Part shown: positions 36,892-45,883 of the stretch, one piece after another
Numbering within the stretch: position 1 is the first letter of the stretch
Layout: every line of letters begins with the position of its first letter
Origin: an uncultured Tenacibaculum sp.
GTDB lineage: Bacteria; Bacteroidota; Bacteroidia; Flavobacteriales; Flavobacteriaceae
Reading direction: 5' to 3'
Length of the DNA stretch: 64,000 nt
Assembly: GCF_947502995.1 (NCBI RefSeq)
Contig: NZ_CANNBW010000017.1
Location: 62,001 to 126,000 of the forward strand
Position numbers and translations under genes: made by a program
The notes under the pieces: generated by a model
Told to the model about the DNA's origin: nothing
Databases searched by the model: none
Seen by the model: only the letters and a program-made list of their open reading frames with translations

Positions 36892-37941
36892 ATGAATTCT
36901 CTCTTAAAAAGGCAGATTAGAAAATATTTACCTGAGAATTTACAGAACAGTTCAGAATTAGAAGCGTTTTTAGATGCTGTAAATAAATCGTACACTAATT
37001 CTGATAATCAATTTTCAATGCTTCAACGGGCTACTATGATAAGTTCAGAAGAGCTGTCTGAAGCAAGTGAAAAATTGAGAAAGGAAACTGCTAAACAAAA
37101 AGAAATTATTGATAGACTTAAAAATGTAATAAATACATTAAAAGTATATAAATTAGAAAAAAACGATTCTTTAGAAAATACATCTACATTAAAATTAGTC
37201 GATTTTATAGATCATCAAACCAAAGAGATTTTAAAGATTAATCAATTAAAAGATAAATTATTAATTAATCTTGAAAAACAAAATGAAGAGTTGAGTGAAT
37301 ATGCGCACATGGTTTCACACGATTTGGTTTCTCCATTAAGAAATATAGAAACTCTTGTACATATGTTAGCGGAAGATTATGATGGAGTAATTGAAGAGGA
37401 TGGATTAAAAAAACTACAATTGATTAGTGAAAATGTAGAGAGAATAGATGTTTTAGTAGGAGTTATTAGAGATTATTCTTCAATTAAGGTTAATGCAAAA
37501 AAACAAACTGATTTATGTGTAAATACTTTGTTAGAAGGTATTTTGTCTAAGATAAATCTAGGAGAAAATATAAAGGTAAATATTACAAATCAGTTACCAT
37601 GTGTAAAAGGGGATAAGCATAGTTTATCCCAACTTTTTAATAATTTAATTGTTAATGCAATTAAATTTAATGACAAAGAAATTAAAGAAATAGAGATTGG
37701 TTGTGTAGATCAAGATGATTCATGGAAATTTCACATAAGAGATAACGGAAACGGAATACAAGAATCATATTTAAAGAATATTTTCACCGCATTTTACAGA
37801 TTAGAAAATGATTATCAATCAGCAGGTATGGGATTATCGATGGTGAAAAAAATAATTGATATGTATGAAGGTGAAATATGGGCTGAGTCAAAACCAGATG
37901 TAGGATCCACTTTTCATTTTACGATTAAAAAAGCACAATAA
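36892..37941 (+). CDS. Soluble sensor histidine kinase partnered with FIST
   Basis: 349 residues without membrane segments. An N-terminal helical/coiled-coil region (residues of about 1-130) leads to a HisKA dimerisation domain with phospho-acceptor H143 in HMVSHDLVSPLRNIE, followed by HATPase_c (N box NNLIVNAIKF, G1 DNGNGI, G2 GMGLSMV). It has no PAS or GAF sensor, which fits sensing by the FIST protein encoded 3 nt upstream. No response regulator is encoded nearby, so its output partner is elsewhere. Confidence 0.88.
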   Translation: MNSLLKRQIRKYLPENLQNSSELEAFLDAVNKSYTNSDNQFSMLQRATMISSEELSEASEKLRKETAKQKEIIDRLKNVINTLKVYKLEKNDSLENTSTLKLVDFIDHQTKEILKINQLKDKLLINLEKQNEELSEYAHMVSHDLVSPLRNIETLVHMLAEDYDGVIEEDGLKKLQLISENVERIDVLVGVIRDYSSIKVNAKKQTDLCVNTLLEGILSKINLGENIKVNITNQLPCVKGDKHSLSQLFNNLIVNAIKFNDKEIKEIEIGCVDQDDSWKFHIRDNGNGIQESYLKNIFTAFYRLENDYQSAGMGLSMVKKIIDMYEGEIWAESKPDVGSTFHFTIKKAQ

Positions 37942-38342
37942 TAGTTTTTTTGATTACTTACATATCCAAACAGTTAAAACCCTGTTTATAGGTGTTTTTT
38001 TGGTTGGTAAAAAATAAATGCTTAAATTATAAAAGAAGTTTATTGAAAAATAAACAGTTAAAATCCCCTTTCCAAGTTAAAGTTTAATTCAAGAATAGAA
38101 ATTAAAAACGGTAAATTCCCCCGAATTTATGGATGTGAAGTGCATATTAAATAGATTTTATTTACTAAAAGCAAAAGCTATATTAAATTTTAAAACAGAA
38201 TCGTAACAATTTAGTTGATACTAAATAATTACGGTTTTTTATTACCCCAAAATTAAATTTTCGGTTTAGTTTTCTTTTAAAAATATTAGTGAATCATAGG
38301 AGTTAAAACATTAATTAGAAGCATTCTGGTAAACTAAAGTAA
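37942..38342. other. Intergenic region upstream of the PorP/SprF gene
   Basis: About 400 bases with no credible coding frame. Poly-T runs near 37945 could end the kinase operon, but no good stem was found. A clear -7 element was not seen. Confidence 0.35.
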
Positions 38343-39293
38343 ATGTTGAATATGAGTAAAAGAATAATTTATAACTTAATATTAAGTTTAATATTGAGTT
38401 TCGTTTTAAAAAAAACAGAAGCGCAACAAGATCCTCAGTATACCCAATATATGTATAACACGATGAGTGTTAATCCGGCTTACGCTGGATCTAATGATCA
38501 TACAGTAATTACATTATTAGGAAGAACCCAGTGGGTTGGTTTAGCAGGAGCACCAGATTCACAAACTTTAAGTTATGATACGCCTTTAGGATATAGTGGA
38601 GTAGGTTTAGGAGTCAATTTAACCAATGATCAAATTGGTCCAGCTCAAGAGATTTATTTAGATGCAAATATTTCTTACACAGTTCGATTTAGTGAGAATA
38701 GTAACTTAGCATTTGGTTTAAAATTAGGAGGAAGGCATTTAGCGATTGATTGGAGTAAAGGAACGGCTTTACAACAAGAACGAATTTTCGATCAAAATGT
38801 AAGTGAGTTTTTACCAACAATAGGAGCAGGAGTTTATTTTTATAAATCGAATTGGTATGCAGGAATCTCAATTCCCAATATTTTAAGAACAAATCATTAT
38901 GATGATACAATTGCTACGGTTTCCAATGGAAACGGAGATTTAGCAGAAGAGCGTTTACATTTCTTTGGTATTTTCGGATATGTTTTCGATTTGAGTGAGA
39001 ATATAAAGTTTAAGCCTGCAACTTTAGTAAAGGTTGTAAATGGAGCACCTTTATCGATAGATGTATCTGGTAATTTTTTATTCAATGAAAAATTCACAGC
39101 AGGATTAGCATGGAGATGGGACGATTCGATAAGTGCTTTAATAGGTTTACAAGCTACCGAGAATTTAAATATAGGATTCGCTTACGATTTAACAACATCA
39201 AACTACAGTAATTACAATTCTGGAACTTATGAATTAATGATACGTTGGGATATTGCCAGAGATCGAATTATGAAATCTCCTAGATTCTTTTAA
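38343..39293 (+). CDS. PorP/SprF-family T9SS-associated outer-membrane protein
   Basis: 316 residues; the likely start is the ATG at 38343 or 38352. Signal peptide (KKTEAQ), then QDPQYTQYMYNTMSVNPAYAGS, the PorP/SprF hallmark, and alternating beta strands of an outer-membrane barrel ending ELMIRWDIARDR. PorP/SprF proteins assist T9SS export or anchoring of specific cargo, frequently an adjacent large adhesin. Here no cargo gene is adjacent; the BspA-like and LRR proteins in this window are candidates only by presence. Confidence 0.88.
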   Translation: MLNMSKRIIYNLILSLILSFVLKKTEAQQDPQYTQYMYNTMSVNPAYAGSNDHTVITLLGRTQWVGLAGAPDSQTLSYDTPLGYSGVGLGVNLTNDQIGPAQEIYLDANISYTVRFSENSNLAFGLKLGGRHLAIDWSKGTALQQERIFDQNVSEFLPTIGAGVYFYKSNWYAGISIPNILRTNHYDDTIATVSNGNGDLAEERLHFFGIFGYVFDLSENIKFKPATLVKVVNGAPLSIDVSGNFLFNEKFTAGLAWRWDDSISALIGLQATENLNIGFAYDLTTSNYSNYNSGTYELMIRWDIARDRIMKSPRFF

Positions 39294-39318
39294 AAGATAA
39301 ATTATATCAATAAAAAAA

Positions 39319-39339
39319 GGAATCATAAAAAATGATTCC
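39319..39339. terminator. Short terminator after PorP/SprF
   Basis: 8-bp stem GGAATCAT / ATGATTCC with an A5 loop, A-run before and T-rich after; serves convergent genes. Confidence 0.5.
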
Positions 39340-39367
39340 CTATTTATTTCTTAAGAAAGTTTAAAAC

Positions 39368-41209
39368 TTAAATTCCTTTTACAAAATCTAAGAAAACTTT
39401 CTTATGTAATTCTAAATTAAGATCAGGTGAAACTGCCACACGAGCAATATAATCTTTATCACCTTCTTTAGTAGTTCCTTGAGTAGAAGTCGCAGGAATA
39501 GTCCAGTAACAACCTTTTAATTGTCCGTAACTCACACAATATTTACTCTCATCAGGAATTTCGTTAATCATTAAATTAATTAACTTTAAGTTTAAAGCTC
39601 TTTTATAAGTTTCTCTTTCTTCATCAGTATTTCCTTTAGTAGGTAAATCTAAAGAGAAAACAGAAGGAGTAAATCCTTGAGAAGCTAATTCTTCAGAAAC
39701 AAAATTAATTTTTGCATCAGGTAAATTTTCTTCAATAAAAGTCACAAACTCGCGAGTATTTACATAAGCATCCTTAATTCTTTGATTCATTGAAGGCATT
39801 TGTTCAGCCAAAATTTCTAATTGAAGAGCAGTAGCTTCATTGTCACAAAGTTGAATATGATCTTCTATTTTATCCATTAAAGAAGCTGCTTTTGTATTTG
39901 CTGTACAATAGCCAGCTGTACATTTTCCACCGCTAGGGAATTTAGATCCACTAACATATGCTATCGTTTTTACATCAGCTAACATTTCATTGTCGCCTAA
40001 AAAGTGCACATTCGGACAAAAAGTTTGATCTAAAATAAAAACAGGTTCAACGGCAGATACACCATCAGCATTAACACGTTTTTTACTTAAGACCTCTTTT
40101 AATTTTACTAAGTCCGGAACTTCAACTCTCGGGTTTGTAGGGATTTCCGCAATAATATAAGGTACAGCATTAAGCTCTGTAACTTTAGTTAAAACAATAT
40201 CGATACTTTTTACCATATCGTTATCACCATCCACAGGTAAATCCATTACTTCAACATTATCTATGCATGCAGCAACTCTTCTGGCTTGATCATTCGTACC
40301 TCCATAACAATTCGGAGGAACTATAATTTTAATGTCTTTACCTTTATGATTTTCAACAGCATCATGAATTAATCCCATCATAATTGCATATTGAATTGAA
40401 AGTCCACTAGATCCTATAACAGCTTTGGTATTAACTCCAGTAATTTCATTAACTAAATTAGAAACGGTTACTTTATTTTTTTCTGAGTCGTAGTTTACCG
40501 TATCAAAAGATTCTCCAATAAATTGTTGTAGAGCAATTAAGGTATTCGCAGGAGTCATTGCTATGGTTTCTCTTCTTCTTACATGTTGTATTTCAGAAAT
40601 ATAATTTTCATTTTGTTCTCCATTAACATATAAGACACTACCTAAGTTTTGCTGCGTATTAACAAAAAAATCAACGTTTAAAGTAAGATCAAATTCACAA
40701 ATACTTTCTTTTTCAGAAAAAAGAATAGTAGTTCCGTCAAATTCAGGAATTTCATCTGAAGCATTTATTTTTTTAGTTTCAAACTGATATCCATATACCT
40801 CTTTAACATGATTAATATTGAAGTTTTTAGGTAATTCATCTTTAAAAAGAATTAAAGTGTTCTTTTTTAAGAATAAGTTTTTTCTAAGAATAGCTAAAAC
40901 CGGAATACTTACTGATGAAAAACTAATAACATTACTTGGTTTTGTGTTATTTGTTTTTGCAATAGTCCATTCTAAAACAGAAGATAAAGGATGTCCTAAT
41001 CTAATATAATCATAAGCTGTAGGCAATTCACTCAATGCAATTTTATCTGCATTATCATTTTTGAATAAATTTTCAAATTGTTCTAAAAATTCAGTTTTAG
41101 CCTGTGATTCATTATAAATATCTAATCTGTGTGTAGTTAAATTTAACCAATCTTTAGGAAGATTATTTACTACTTTTTTTATATAGTTAAACAGGGTGTT
41201 GTCTTGCAT
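39368..41209 (-). CDS. PLP-dependent enzyme related to Cys/Met metabolism lyases, atypically long
   Basis: 613 residues. The region of about residues 240-600 has the fold pattern of the gamma-family PLP enzymes (cystathionine lyase/synthase type): IGSSGLSIQYAIMMGL, IVPPNCYGGTNDQ, IIAEIPTNPRVEVPDL, and the PLP lysine in YVSGSKFPSGGKCTAG (K about 423). An extra N-terminal domain of about 240 residues is not found in standard 380-400-residue members. So reaction and substrate are uncertain; sulfur amino-acid chemistry is the default guess. The gene has an unusual strong Shine-Dalgarno sequence. No pathway genes lie next to it. Confidence 0.75.
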   Translation of the reverse strand: MQDNTLFNYIKKVVNNLPKDWLNLTTHRLDIYNESQAKTEFLEQFENLFKNDNADKIALSELPTAYDYIRLGHPLSSVLEWTIAKTNNTKPSNVISFSSVSIPVLAILRKNLFLKKNTLILFKDELPKNFNINHVKEVYGYQFETKKINASDEIPEFDGTTILFSEKESICEFDLTLNVDFFVNTQQNLGSVLYVNGEQNENYISEIQHVRRRETIAMTPANTLIALQQFIGESFDTVNYDSEKNKVTVSNLVNEITGVNTKAVIGSSGLSIQYAIMMGLIHDAVENHKGKDIKIIVPPNCYGGTNDQARRVAACIDNVEVMDLPVDGDNDMVKSIDIVLTKVTELNAVPYIIAEIPTNPRVEVPDLVKLKEVLSKKRVNADGVSAVEPVFILDQTFCPNVHFLGDNEMLADVKTIAYVSGSKFPSGGKCTAGYCTANTKAASLMDKIEDHIQLCDNEATALQLEILAEQMPSMNQRIKDAYVNTREFVTFIEENLPDAKINFVSEELASQGFTPSVFSLDLPTKGNTDEERETYKRALNLKLINLMINEIPDESKYCVSYGQLKGCYWTIPATSTQGTTKEGDKDYIARVAVSPDLNLELHKKVFLDFVKGI

Positions 41210-41214
41210 AATTT

Positions 41215-41221
41215 TCTCCTT
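41215..41221 (-). promoter_or_regulatory. Strong Shine-Dalgarno sequence AAGGAGA
   Basis: AAGGAGA on the minus strand ends 5 nt before the ATG at 41209. Most other genes in the window lack such a site, as is normal for Bacteroidota. Confidence 0.6.
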
Positions 41222-41259
41222 AAAAAAACGACTGCAAGATACGTTAATTAAATGTTTTT

Positions 41260-41784
41260 TTATTGAATTAGAATTGAAATGACTTTAGAGTTTAACGGTA
41301 TTTTTTCTATAGAAATAGTAGTAGTGTCAGGAAAAAAATCTAAAGTATAATGAAGGTGATCTACGCTAAGAATAACACTAGAATCTTTTTTGTCGATATG
41401 AATTTGTAATAGATCATTATCTATCTGAGTTATAATCTCATTAAATATAGTGCCTATTTTAAAACCATGTTCAGTAATTACTTCATTATTAATAATAACA
41501 ATACTTCCAACTTTTTCATTATTGTTAAAATCTGAATAAAGTAAAGCTATACGTTCTTGGTTAGGAGATATTAAGTAGTATATAGTTCGATTTTCATCTT
41601 TTATATGGAATGGAAATTCTTGTAATCTTTCTTTAGGAATAGTTTTTATGCTTTGTCCAATAGTTATGCCTAATAAAGATTTCTTATTTTCAATATAAAA
41701 ATCAAATGTGTTTTTATACTCTTGTGAAGTTATTTTAAGAGTTAAAAAGAAGAAAAATAATAAGGTTCTGTATGTGAATTTCAT
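41260..41784 (-). CDS. Secreted protein of unknown function
   Basis: 174 residues with a signal peptide (FFFLTLKITSQ). The rest is beta-rich with repeated isoleucines (GITIGQSIKTIPKERLQEF; GSIVIINNEVITEHGFKIG) and reads as a periplasmic protein of a type often seen in Flavobacteriia, but I do not recognise a named family. It lies downstream of the beta-mannosidase gene (41 nt) on the same strand. The start codon lies in the loop of a 12-bp inverted repeat (41762-41812). Confidence 0.7.
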   Translation of the reverse strand: MKFTYRTLLFFFFLTLKITSQEYKNTFDFYIENKKSLLGITIGQSIKTIPKERLQEFPFHIKDENRTIYYLISPNQERIALLYSDFNNNEKVGSIVIINNEVITEHGFKIGTIFNEIITQIDNDLLQIHIDKKDSSVILSVDHLHYTLDFFPDTTTISIEKIPLNSKVISILIQ

Positions 41785-41812
41785 AGAAGAGAATCAATAT
41801 ATACAGAACCTT
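41762..41812 (-). promoter_or_regulatory. Inverted repeat enclosing the start codon of the 174-aa protein
   Basis: AAGGTTCTGTAT (41762-41773) and ATACAGAACCTT (41801-41812) form a perfect 12-bp stem with a 27-nt loop; the ATG (41784-41782) is in the loop and the 3' arm is the start of the coding sequence, followed by a T-rich run. It could terminate the mannosidase transcript or gate translation. Confidence 0.5.
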
Positions 41813-41824
41813 AAAAAGTTTTAT

Positions 41825-44416
41825 TTATTTTACAATTGTCTCATAAGTATCTACTAAACTAGATACTTTTAATTCTTTTTTGAAATCTGCTAAAGTTTTA
41901 AAGTTTCCTTTTTGAATAGTAATTGTTTTCTCTGTATTTGGTTCCATAGTGAAATAATTATCAGAGAAATTTTCATCAAAGTTTCCAGAAGCAAAAACAC
42001 CGATAGCTAGTTTTTTAGTTTTTAAACTAACAATATATTCTGTGTCATTTTCAGAAACATTAAAAGTAATTTCTGGTTCAGGCAATTCTAAAGTCTTAAA
42101 AGGAACTAAATAATGTTGTTTTTTAGCAACAGTAGTTTCACCAACTTTTAATGAAGCACTTAAGAAAGCTGTATTCCATTGCGATGAGAATTCTTCTAAC
42201 TTTTCTTTTGATATAGAAAGATAACTTTTAGAAGCATTAGCTTCTATTTCAATACTTTCATTCCATGATGTAATAACTTCTCCATCAAAACTTAATAAAT
42301 CTACCTTTAACTCACCTTTTTGATTTGCTAAATCGTCAGTAGCGATAAAAACGTTTACTCCATTTTCTTTTTTATCGAAACTAACAATCGTTTTTTCAAA
42401 AGACTTTTTTACACCATAATGTAATGCTTTCCATTTTCCATAATAATCAATACTAGACCAAGAAGCAACTGGCCAACAATCGTTAATTTGCCAATATAAC
42501 GATCCCATACAACGATATCTATTTTTTCGATGTGCTTCAATTCCAGTTGTAATTCCGTAAGCTTGTAATAAATGACTTACATGTAAAAAGCTAGCAAAAT
42601 CTTTTGGCTTTTTATAGTGTCTAAGCATATATTCTTCAATAGTACCATTTCCAATACTAGAACGTTGATGCGATTTCATTACTTCTGAAAAAATATCATG
42701 ATCTTCTGGAATAGTATATTTATTTACAGTAGCCAATTCTGGAAAAGATTGAAAACCGAATTCCGACATAAATCTAGGAATCTTAACATTATAATTTTCA
42801 AATGGTTCTTTTCCCCACCAAACGCCCCAATAATGTGCATCTCCATCGGTATGAGATTCTGGAACACCTAATTCACTACTTGGAGAAGAAGCCCAATATT
42901 CTCTATCTGAATCGTAACCTTTTACAGCTTCTGGTAAAACTTTATGAAAAATATCTGTATACGCTTTCCATATAGTATTAGCAGCTTTTTCTGATTGTTC
43001 TTTAGTTACTTGTTGTTTCCAGCCCCAACGTTCCCAGGCTGATAAAACTTCATTATTTCCACACCATAAAGCAATAGAAGTATGGTTACGTAATCTTTTA
43101 ATATTATCAATGGCTTCTTGTTTTACACTTTCAAGAAAATCATCGTCACCAGGATACATTGCACAAGCAAACATAAAATCTTGCCAAACCAATAATCCTT
43201 TTTTATCACATAAATCATAAAAAGCTTTACTTTCATAAACACCACCTCCCCAAACACGAATCATATTCATATTTGCATCTTTTGCTGAATTTAAAATATG
43301 CTCGTAGTTTGATTGTTTTACTCGAGGTAAAAAGATATCCTGCGGAATATAATTTGCTCCTTTCATAAAAGTTGGTTTCCCATTTACAGTGAAGTAAAAA
43401 GAGCTTCCAATACTATCTTTTTCACGAATTAATTCTATTGTTCGTATACCGATTTGATGTGATTTAGCATCTGAATGATTTTTATGACTTACTTTAACTT
43501 TTACGTCATATAAATGCTGTTCTCCCATACCATTTGGCCACCAAAGTTTCGGATTCTTAATTTCAAATGGAATGGTAAATGTATTTTTATTTATTATTAA
43601 AGGTTTTTCTTCTGTTTTTACTAATGTGTCGTTTACAAAAATCTCAAAAACACTTTTTTCAATTTCTTTAGAACTATTGATTTCTATTTCTGCTGAAAGT
43701 TGTGCAGTTTCTCCTATGTTTTTTTGACGAATAAATACATCGTCAACTTTAAAGTTATCCCAACTTCTTAAAATCACAGATCTCCAGATTCCTGAAGAAA
43801 CTAATCTTGGTCCCCAATCCCAACCGAAGTGATATCCAGCTTTTCTAGAAAATATACTTACTTTTTTCTCTCCTTCAACTTTACCAATCTTAGCTAGATC
43901 ATTATCAGAAACTGTAATTTCATAATCGATAGCATCATATTTTTCAATTCCTTTTTTAATTGGAGATTCTAATATTACACGTAATTCATTTTTACCTTCT
44001 TTTACATAAGGTTTACAATTGATCGTATATCTTCTGAACATATTATCAGAAGTCATAATTTCTTGATTGTTCAGAAATACTTTTGAGTAGGTGTCTATTC
44101 CTAAAAATTCTAACTCAATGTTTTCTTTAGAAAAATCTTCTTTAGAAACTTCGAAACTCGTTTTATATTCCCAATCACTTTTATCGATCCATTGCACATC
44201 ATGTTCGTTTAATCGATAAAAAGGATTTTCAATGTCTTTGTTGGCAAGTAAATCTGTATGAACTGTTCCTGGAACTGTAGCGTTTTTCCATAAGGTATCG
44301 TTGGCCTTTTTGAATGTCCAATTTTGATCAAGTTTCATTTCTTTTACGATTGATTCTTTACATCCAGTAAGTAACATTACTATAGTAGAAATAAAGAAGA
44401 ACTGAGTTAATTTCAT
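41825..44416 (-). CDS. Beta-mannosidase, GH2 family lipoprotein
   Basis: 863 residues, normal for GH2 beta-mannosidases. Lipoprotein signal (MLLTGC), sugar-binding jelly-roll (WKNATVPGTVHTDLLAN, FLGIDTYSKVFLN), Ig-like domain, then the TIM barrel with MIRVWGGGVYE, acid/base E456 in WCGNNE and nucleophile E552 in FMSEFGFQS. FGWDWGPRL is the mannosidase-specific tryptophan-rich loop. Expected in the periplasm or on the surface, releasing mannose from mannooligosaccharides or N-glycan cores. No SusCD pair or other glycanase is adjacent, so it is not in an obvious polysaccharide utilisation locus. Confidence 0.92.
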   Translation of the reverse strand: MKLTQFFFISTIVMLLTGCKESIVKEMKLDQNWTFKKANDTLWKNATVPGTVHTDLLANKDIENPFYRLNEHDVQWIDKSDWEYKTSFEVSKEDFSKENIELEFLGIDTYSKVFLNNQEIMTSDNMFRRYTINCKPYVKEGKNELRVILESPIKKGIEKYDAIDYEITVSDNDLAKIGKVEGEKKVSIFSRKAGYHFGWDWGPRLVSSGIWRSVILRSWDNFKVDDVFIRQKNIGETAQLSAEIEINSSKEIEKSVFEIFVNDTLVKTEEKPLIINKNTFTIPFEIKNPKLWWPNGMGEQHLYDVKVKVSHKNHSDAKSHQIGIRTIELIREKDSIGSSFYFTVNGKPTFMKGANYIPQDIFLPRVKQSNYEHILNSAKDANMNMIRVWGGGVYESKAFYDLCDKKGLLVWQDFMFACAMYPGDDDFLESVKQEAIDNIKRLRNHTSIALWCGNNEVLSAWERWGWKQQVTKEQSEKAANTIWKAYTDIFHKVLPEAVKGYDSDREYWASSPSSELGVPESHTDGDAHYWGVWWGKEPFENYNVKIPRFMSEFGFQSFPELATVNKYTIPEDHDIFSEVMKSHQRSSIGNGTIEEYMLRHYKKPKDFASFLHVSHLLQAYGITTGIEAHRKNRYRCMGSLYWQINDCWPVASWSSIDYYGKWKALHYGVKKSFEKTIVSFDKKENGVNVFIATDDLANQKGELKVDLLSFDGEVITSWNESIEIEANASKSYLSISKEKLEEFSSQWNTAFLSASLKVGETTVAKKQHYLVPFKTLELPEPEITFNVSENDTEYIVSLKTKKLAIGVFASGNFDENFSDNYFTMEPNTEKTITIQKGNFKTLADFKKELKVSSLVDTYETIVK

Positions 44417-44524
44417 TATTTGGTGGTTTGTTGTTTGGTTGAGCTAATAAATATATATAAAACCAGTTATTTAAGTTTTTAATATTCTCGCATTATTTGA
44501 ACAAAAATTAACTCAGTAAAAAGA

Positions 44525-44557
44525 AAAACCTTATCCAAATAGTATGAATAAGGTTTT
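44525..44557 (-). terminator. Terminator after the YHS gene
   Basis: AAAACCTTAT (44525-44534) pairs with ATAAGGTTTT (44548-44557). Confidence 0.7.
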
Positions 44558-44582
44558 CAATTTAAAACAAAGAAGTATCGAC

Positions 44583-45053
44583 TTAGTTATAAGTACCCTT
44601 TAACTTTTTCCAATTTTTATTGGCAACTTTCACAAGTTTCTTATCATCGTTTTCTTTTAGCCATAATTGTTTAGCATCTAACTCTACATTATTAAGAAAT
44701 AGATAGTATTTACCATTGTAAACTAGAAACTTATTCGGATCTACTCTAAATTTTGCTCCTGCATAAGTACCAAAAGCACAATATCCCCCGTACTGTGGAA
44801 GGTACTTCGCAGGATTCTTATCAAAAGTAGTTTTTTGTTGAGCTGAAGTGAAATAATACACAACACCTTCGTGAGTAGATTTATAATTTTTATTTCCTCT
44901 TTGCGCTAAATTTAAATCTAAGTAAGAAACAGGACTGTAACCTTGCAAAGCAATATTACTATTGTCGATATTATTAGCTTTTTTGTCTTGACTGAATGCT
45001 GAAATACTTAAAAGAAATAATCCAGCGATTGTTAATGATTTTAAAATTTTCAT
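44583..45053 (-). CDS. Exported YHS-domain protein
   Basis: 156 residues with a signal peptide (LLSISAFSQ). The core has the YHS pattern: NIALQGYSPVSYL, then YFTSAQQKTTFDKNPAKYLPQYGGYCAFG, with Cys and aromatic residues suited to metal binding. Such proteins occur in periplasmic metal or stress functions; exact role unknown. It lies 33 nt after the SPW-like gene, third in a probable operon behind the SnoaL-like gene, downstream of an AraC-type regulator. Confidence 0.85.
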   Translation of the reverse strand: MKILKSLTIAGLFLLSISAFSQDKKANNIDNSNIALQGYSPVSYLDLNLAQRGNKNYKSTHEGVVYYFTSAQQKTTFDKNPAKYLPQYGGYCAFGTYAGAKFRVDPNKFLVYNGKYYLFLNNVELDAKQLWLKENDDKKLVKVANKNWKKLKGTYN

Positions 45054-45086
45054 AATGTTATAATTTTGAATTAATGATTTGAGTTA

Positions 45087-45440
45087 TTAAATATTTGTTT
45101 GAGGTTTGTGTGCGCTTACAACTAGTAAAACAGCAGCTCCGTTAATCCAGTAGAAGTAAGCATCAATTCCTTTAAATGAGAATAAAAAAGGAACGAGTAC
45201 AAATGTTAATCCGACTAAAAAATCTACTGTTAAATGGAATTTATAGGATAGTACTTTTAAAATTCCCAAGTGATGATCAGTAAGAACAGTTAAAACAAAA
45301 GCAGCTATACCAGTAATTACTGAAATCCAAAGTGCTAAAGGATTTGTTTTTCCTAATTCTAATAAAAAAGGTAATGCAATTAGTGCTATTGCTACAGGAT
45401 AATCTAAAAATGCGTGAATTCTTTTAGTAACAAATTTCAT
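45087..45440 (-). CDS. Four-helix membrane protein, SPW-repeat-like
   Basis: 117 residues with four predicted membrane helices arranged as two similar halves (HAFLDYPVAIALIALPFLL and HLTVDFLVGLTFVLVPFLF). This duplicated design recalls SPW-repeat proteins, but the SPW triplet itself is not present, so the family is tentative. It sits between a SnoaL-like and a YHS gene with short spacing (11 and 33 nt). Confidence 0.65.
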   Translation of the reverse strand: MKFVTKRIHAFLDYPVAIALIALPFLLELGKTNPLALWISVITGIAAFVLTVLTDHHLGILKVLSYKFHLTVDFLVGLTFVLVPFLFSFKGIDAYFYWINGAAVLLVVSAHKPQTNI

Positions 45441-45451
45441 AGTATTTACTT

Positions 45452-45805
45452 TTAATTAGCGTTAAAATATGCTTCACGAATTACCTGTCCTTCAGCATTC
45501 CATTCTCTTTGAATGATTTCATGCCAATAGATTTTCGATCCGTCTTTCATGTCAAAATCAAAAGTGAATTCAGATGCCGAGTTGTTACCATCAACTATAG
45601 AATTATGATGTGTAATTCCATTTACGTTAGCTATTGCTCCTAAAAATCCTTCCATTTTTTCAACCATTTGTGATTTTGTGTTTGTGGTTGAATTTGAATA
45701 ATCTGAAGTTGCAGCATTGTCTGCGAAAAATGTTTTAACTGCGTTTACTATATCTCCTTGAGATACCATATTATCTATGCGTTGTACTTGATCTTTAATA
45801 TTCAT
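45452..45805 (-). CDS. SnoaL-like (NTF2-fold) protein
   Basis: 117 residues fitting the SnoaL-like pattern: VSQGDIVNAVKTFFADNAATSDYSN, a middle ITHHNSIVDGNNSASEF strand and IIQREWNAEGQVIREAYF at the end. No signal peptide. NTF2-fold proteins bind or transform small hydrophobic molecules; the substrate is unknown. First gene of a three-gene unit with the SPW-like and YHS genes, 78 nt downstream of an AraC-type regulator on the same strand. Confidence 0.8.
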   Translation of the reverse strand: MNIKDQVQRIDNMVSQGDIVNAVKTFFADNAATSDYSNSTTNTKSQMVEKMEGFLGAIANVNGITHHNSIVDGNNSASEFTFDFDMKDGSKIYWHEIIQREWNAEGQVIREAYFNAN

Positions 45806-45883
45806 TTTAAATAATTTTAAATGGGTTATTAATCTGATACAAAGATCAATCAGAAGTAGGAGGAAGGAGGTACAAAAAAGGAG

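Noticed and set aside
38159..38342. Riboswitch-like leader before the PorP/SprF gene
   Set aside because: No conserved aptamer motif or convincing terminator/antiterminator pair was found by eye.
41825..44416. Polysaccharide utilisation locus around the beta-mannosidase
   Set aside because: No SusC/SusD pair, sulfatase or second glycoside hydrolase is adjacent; the TonB receptors lie several genes away with other partners.
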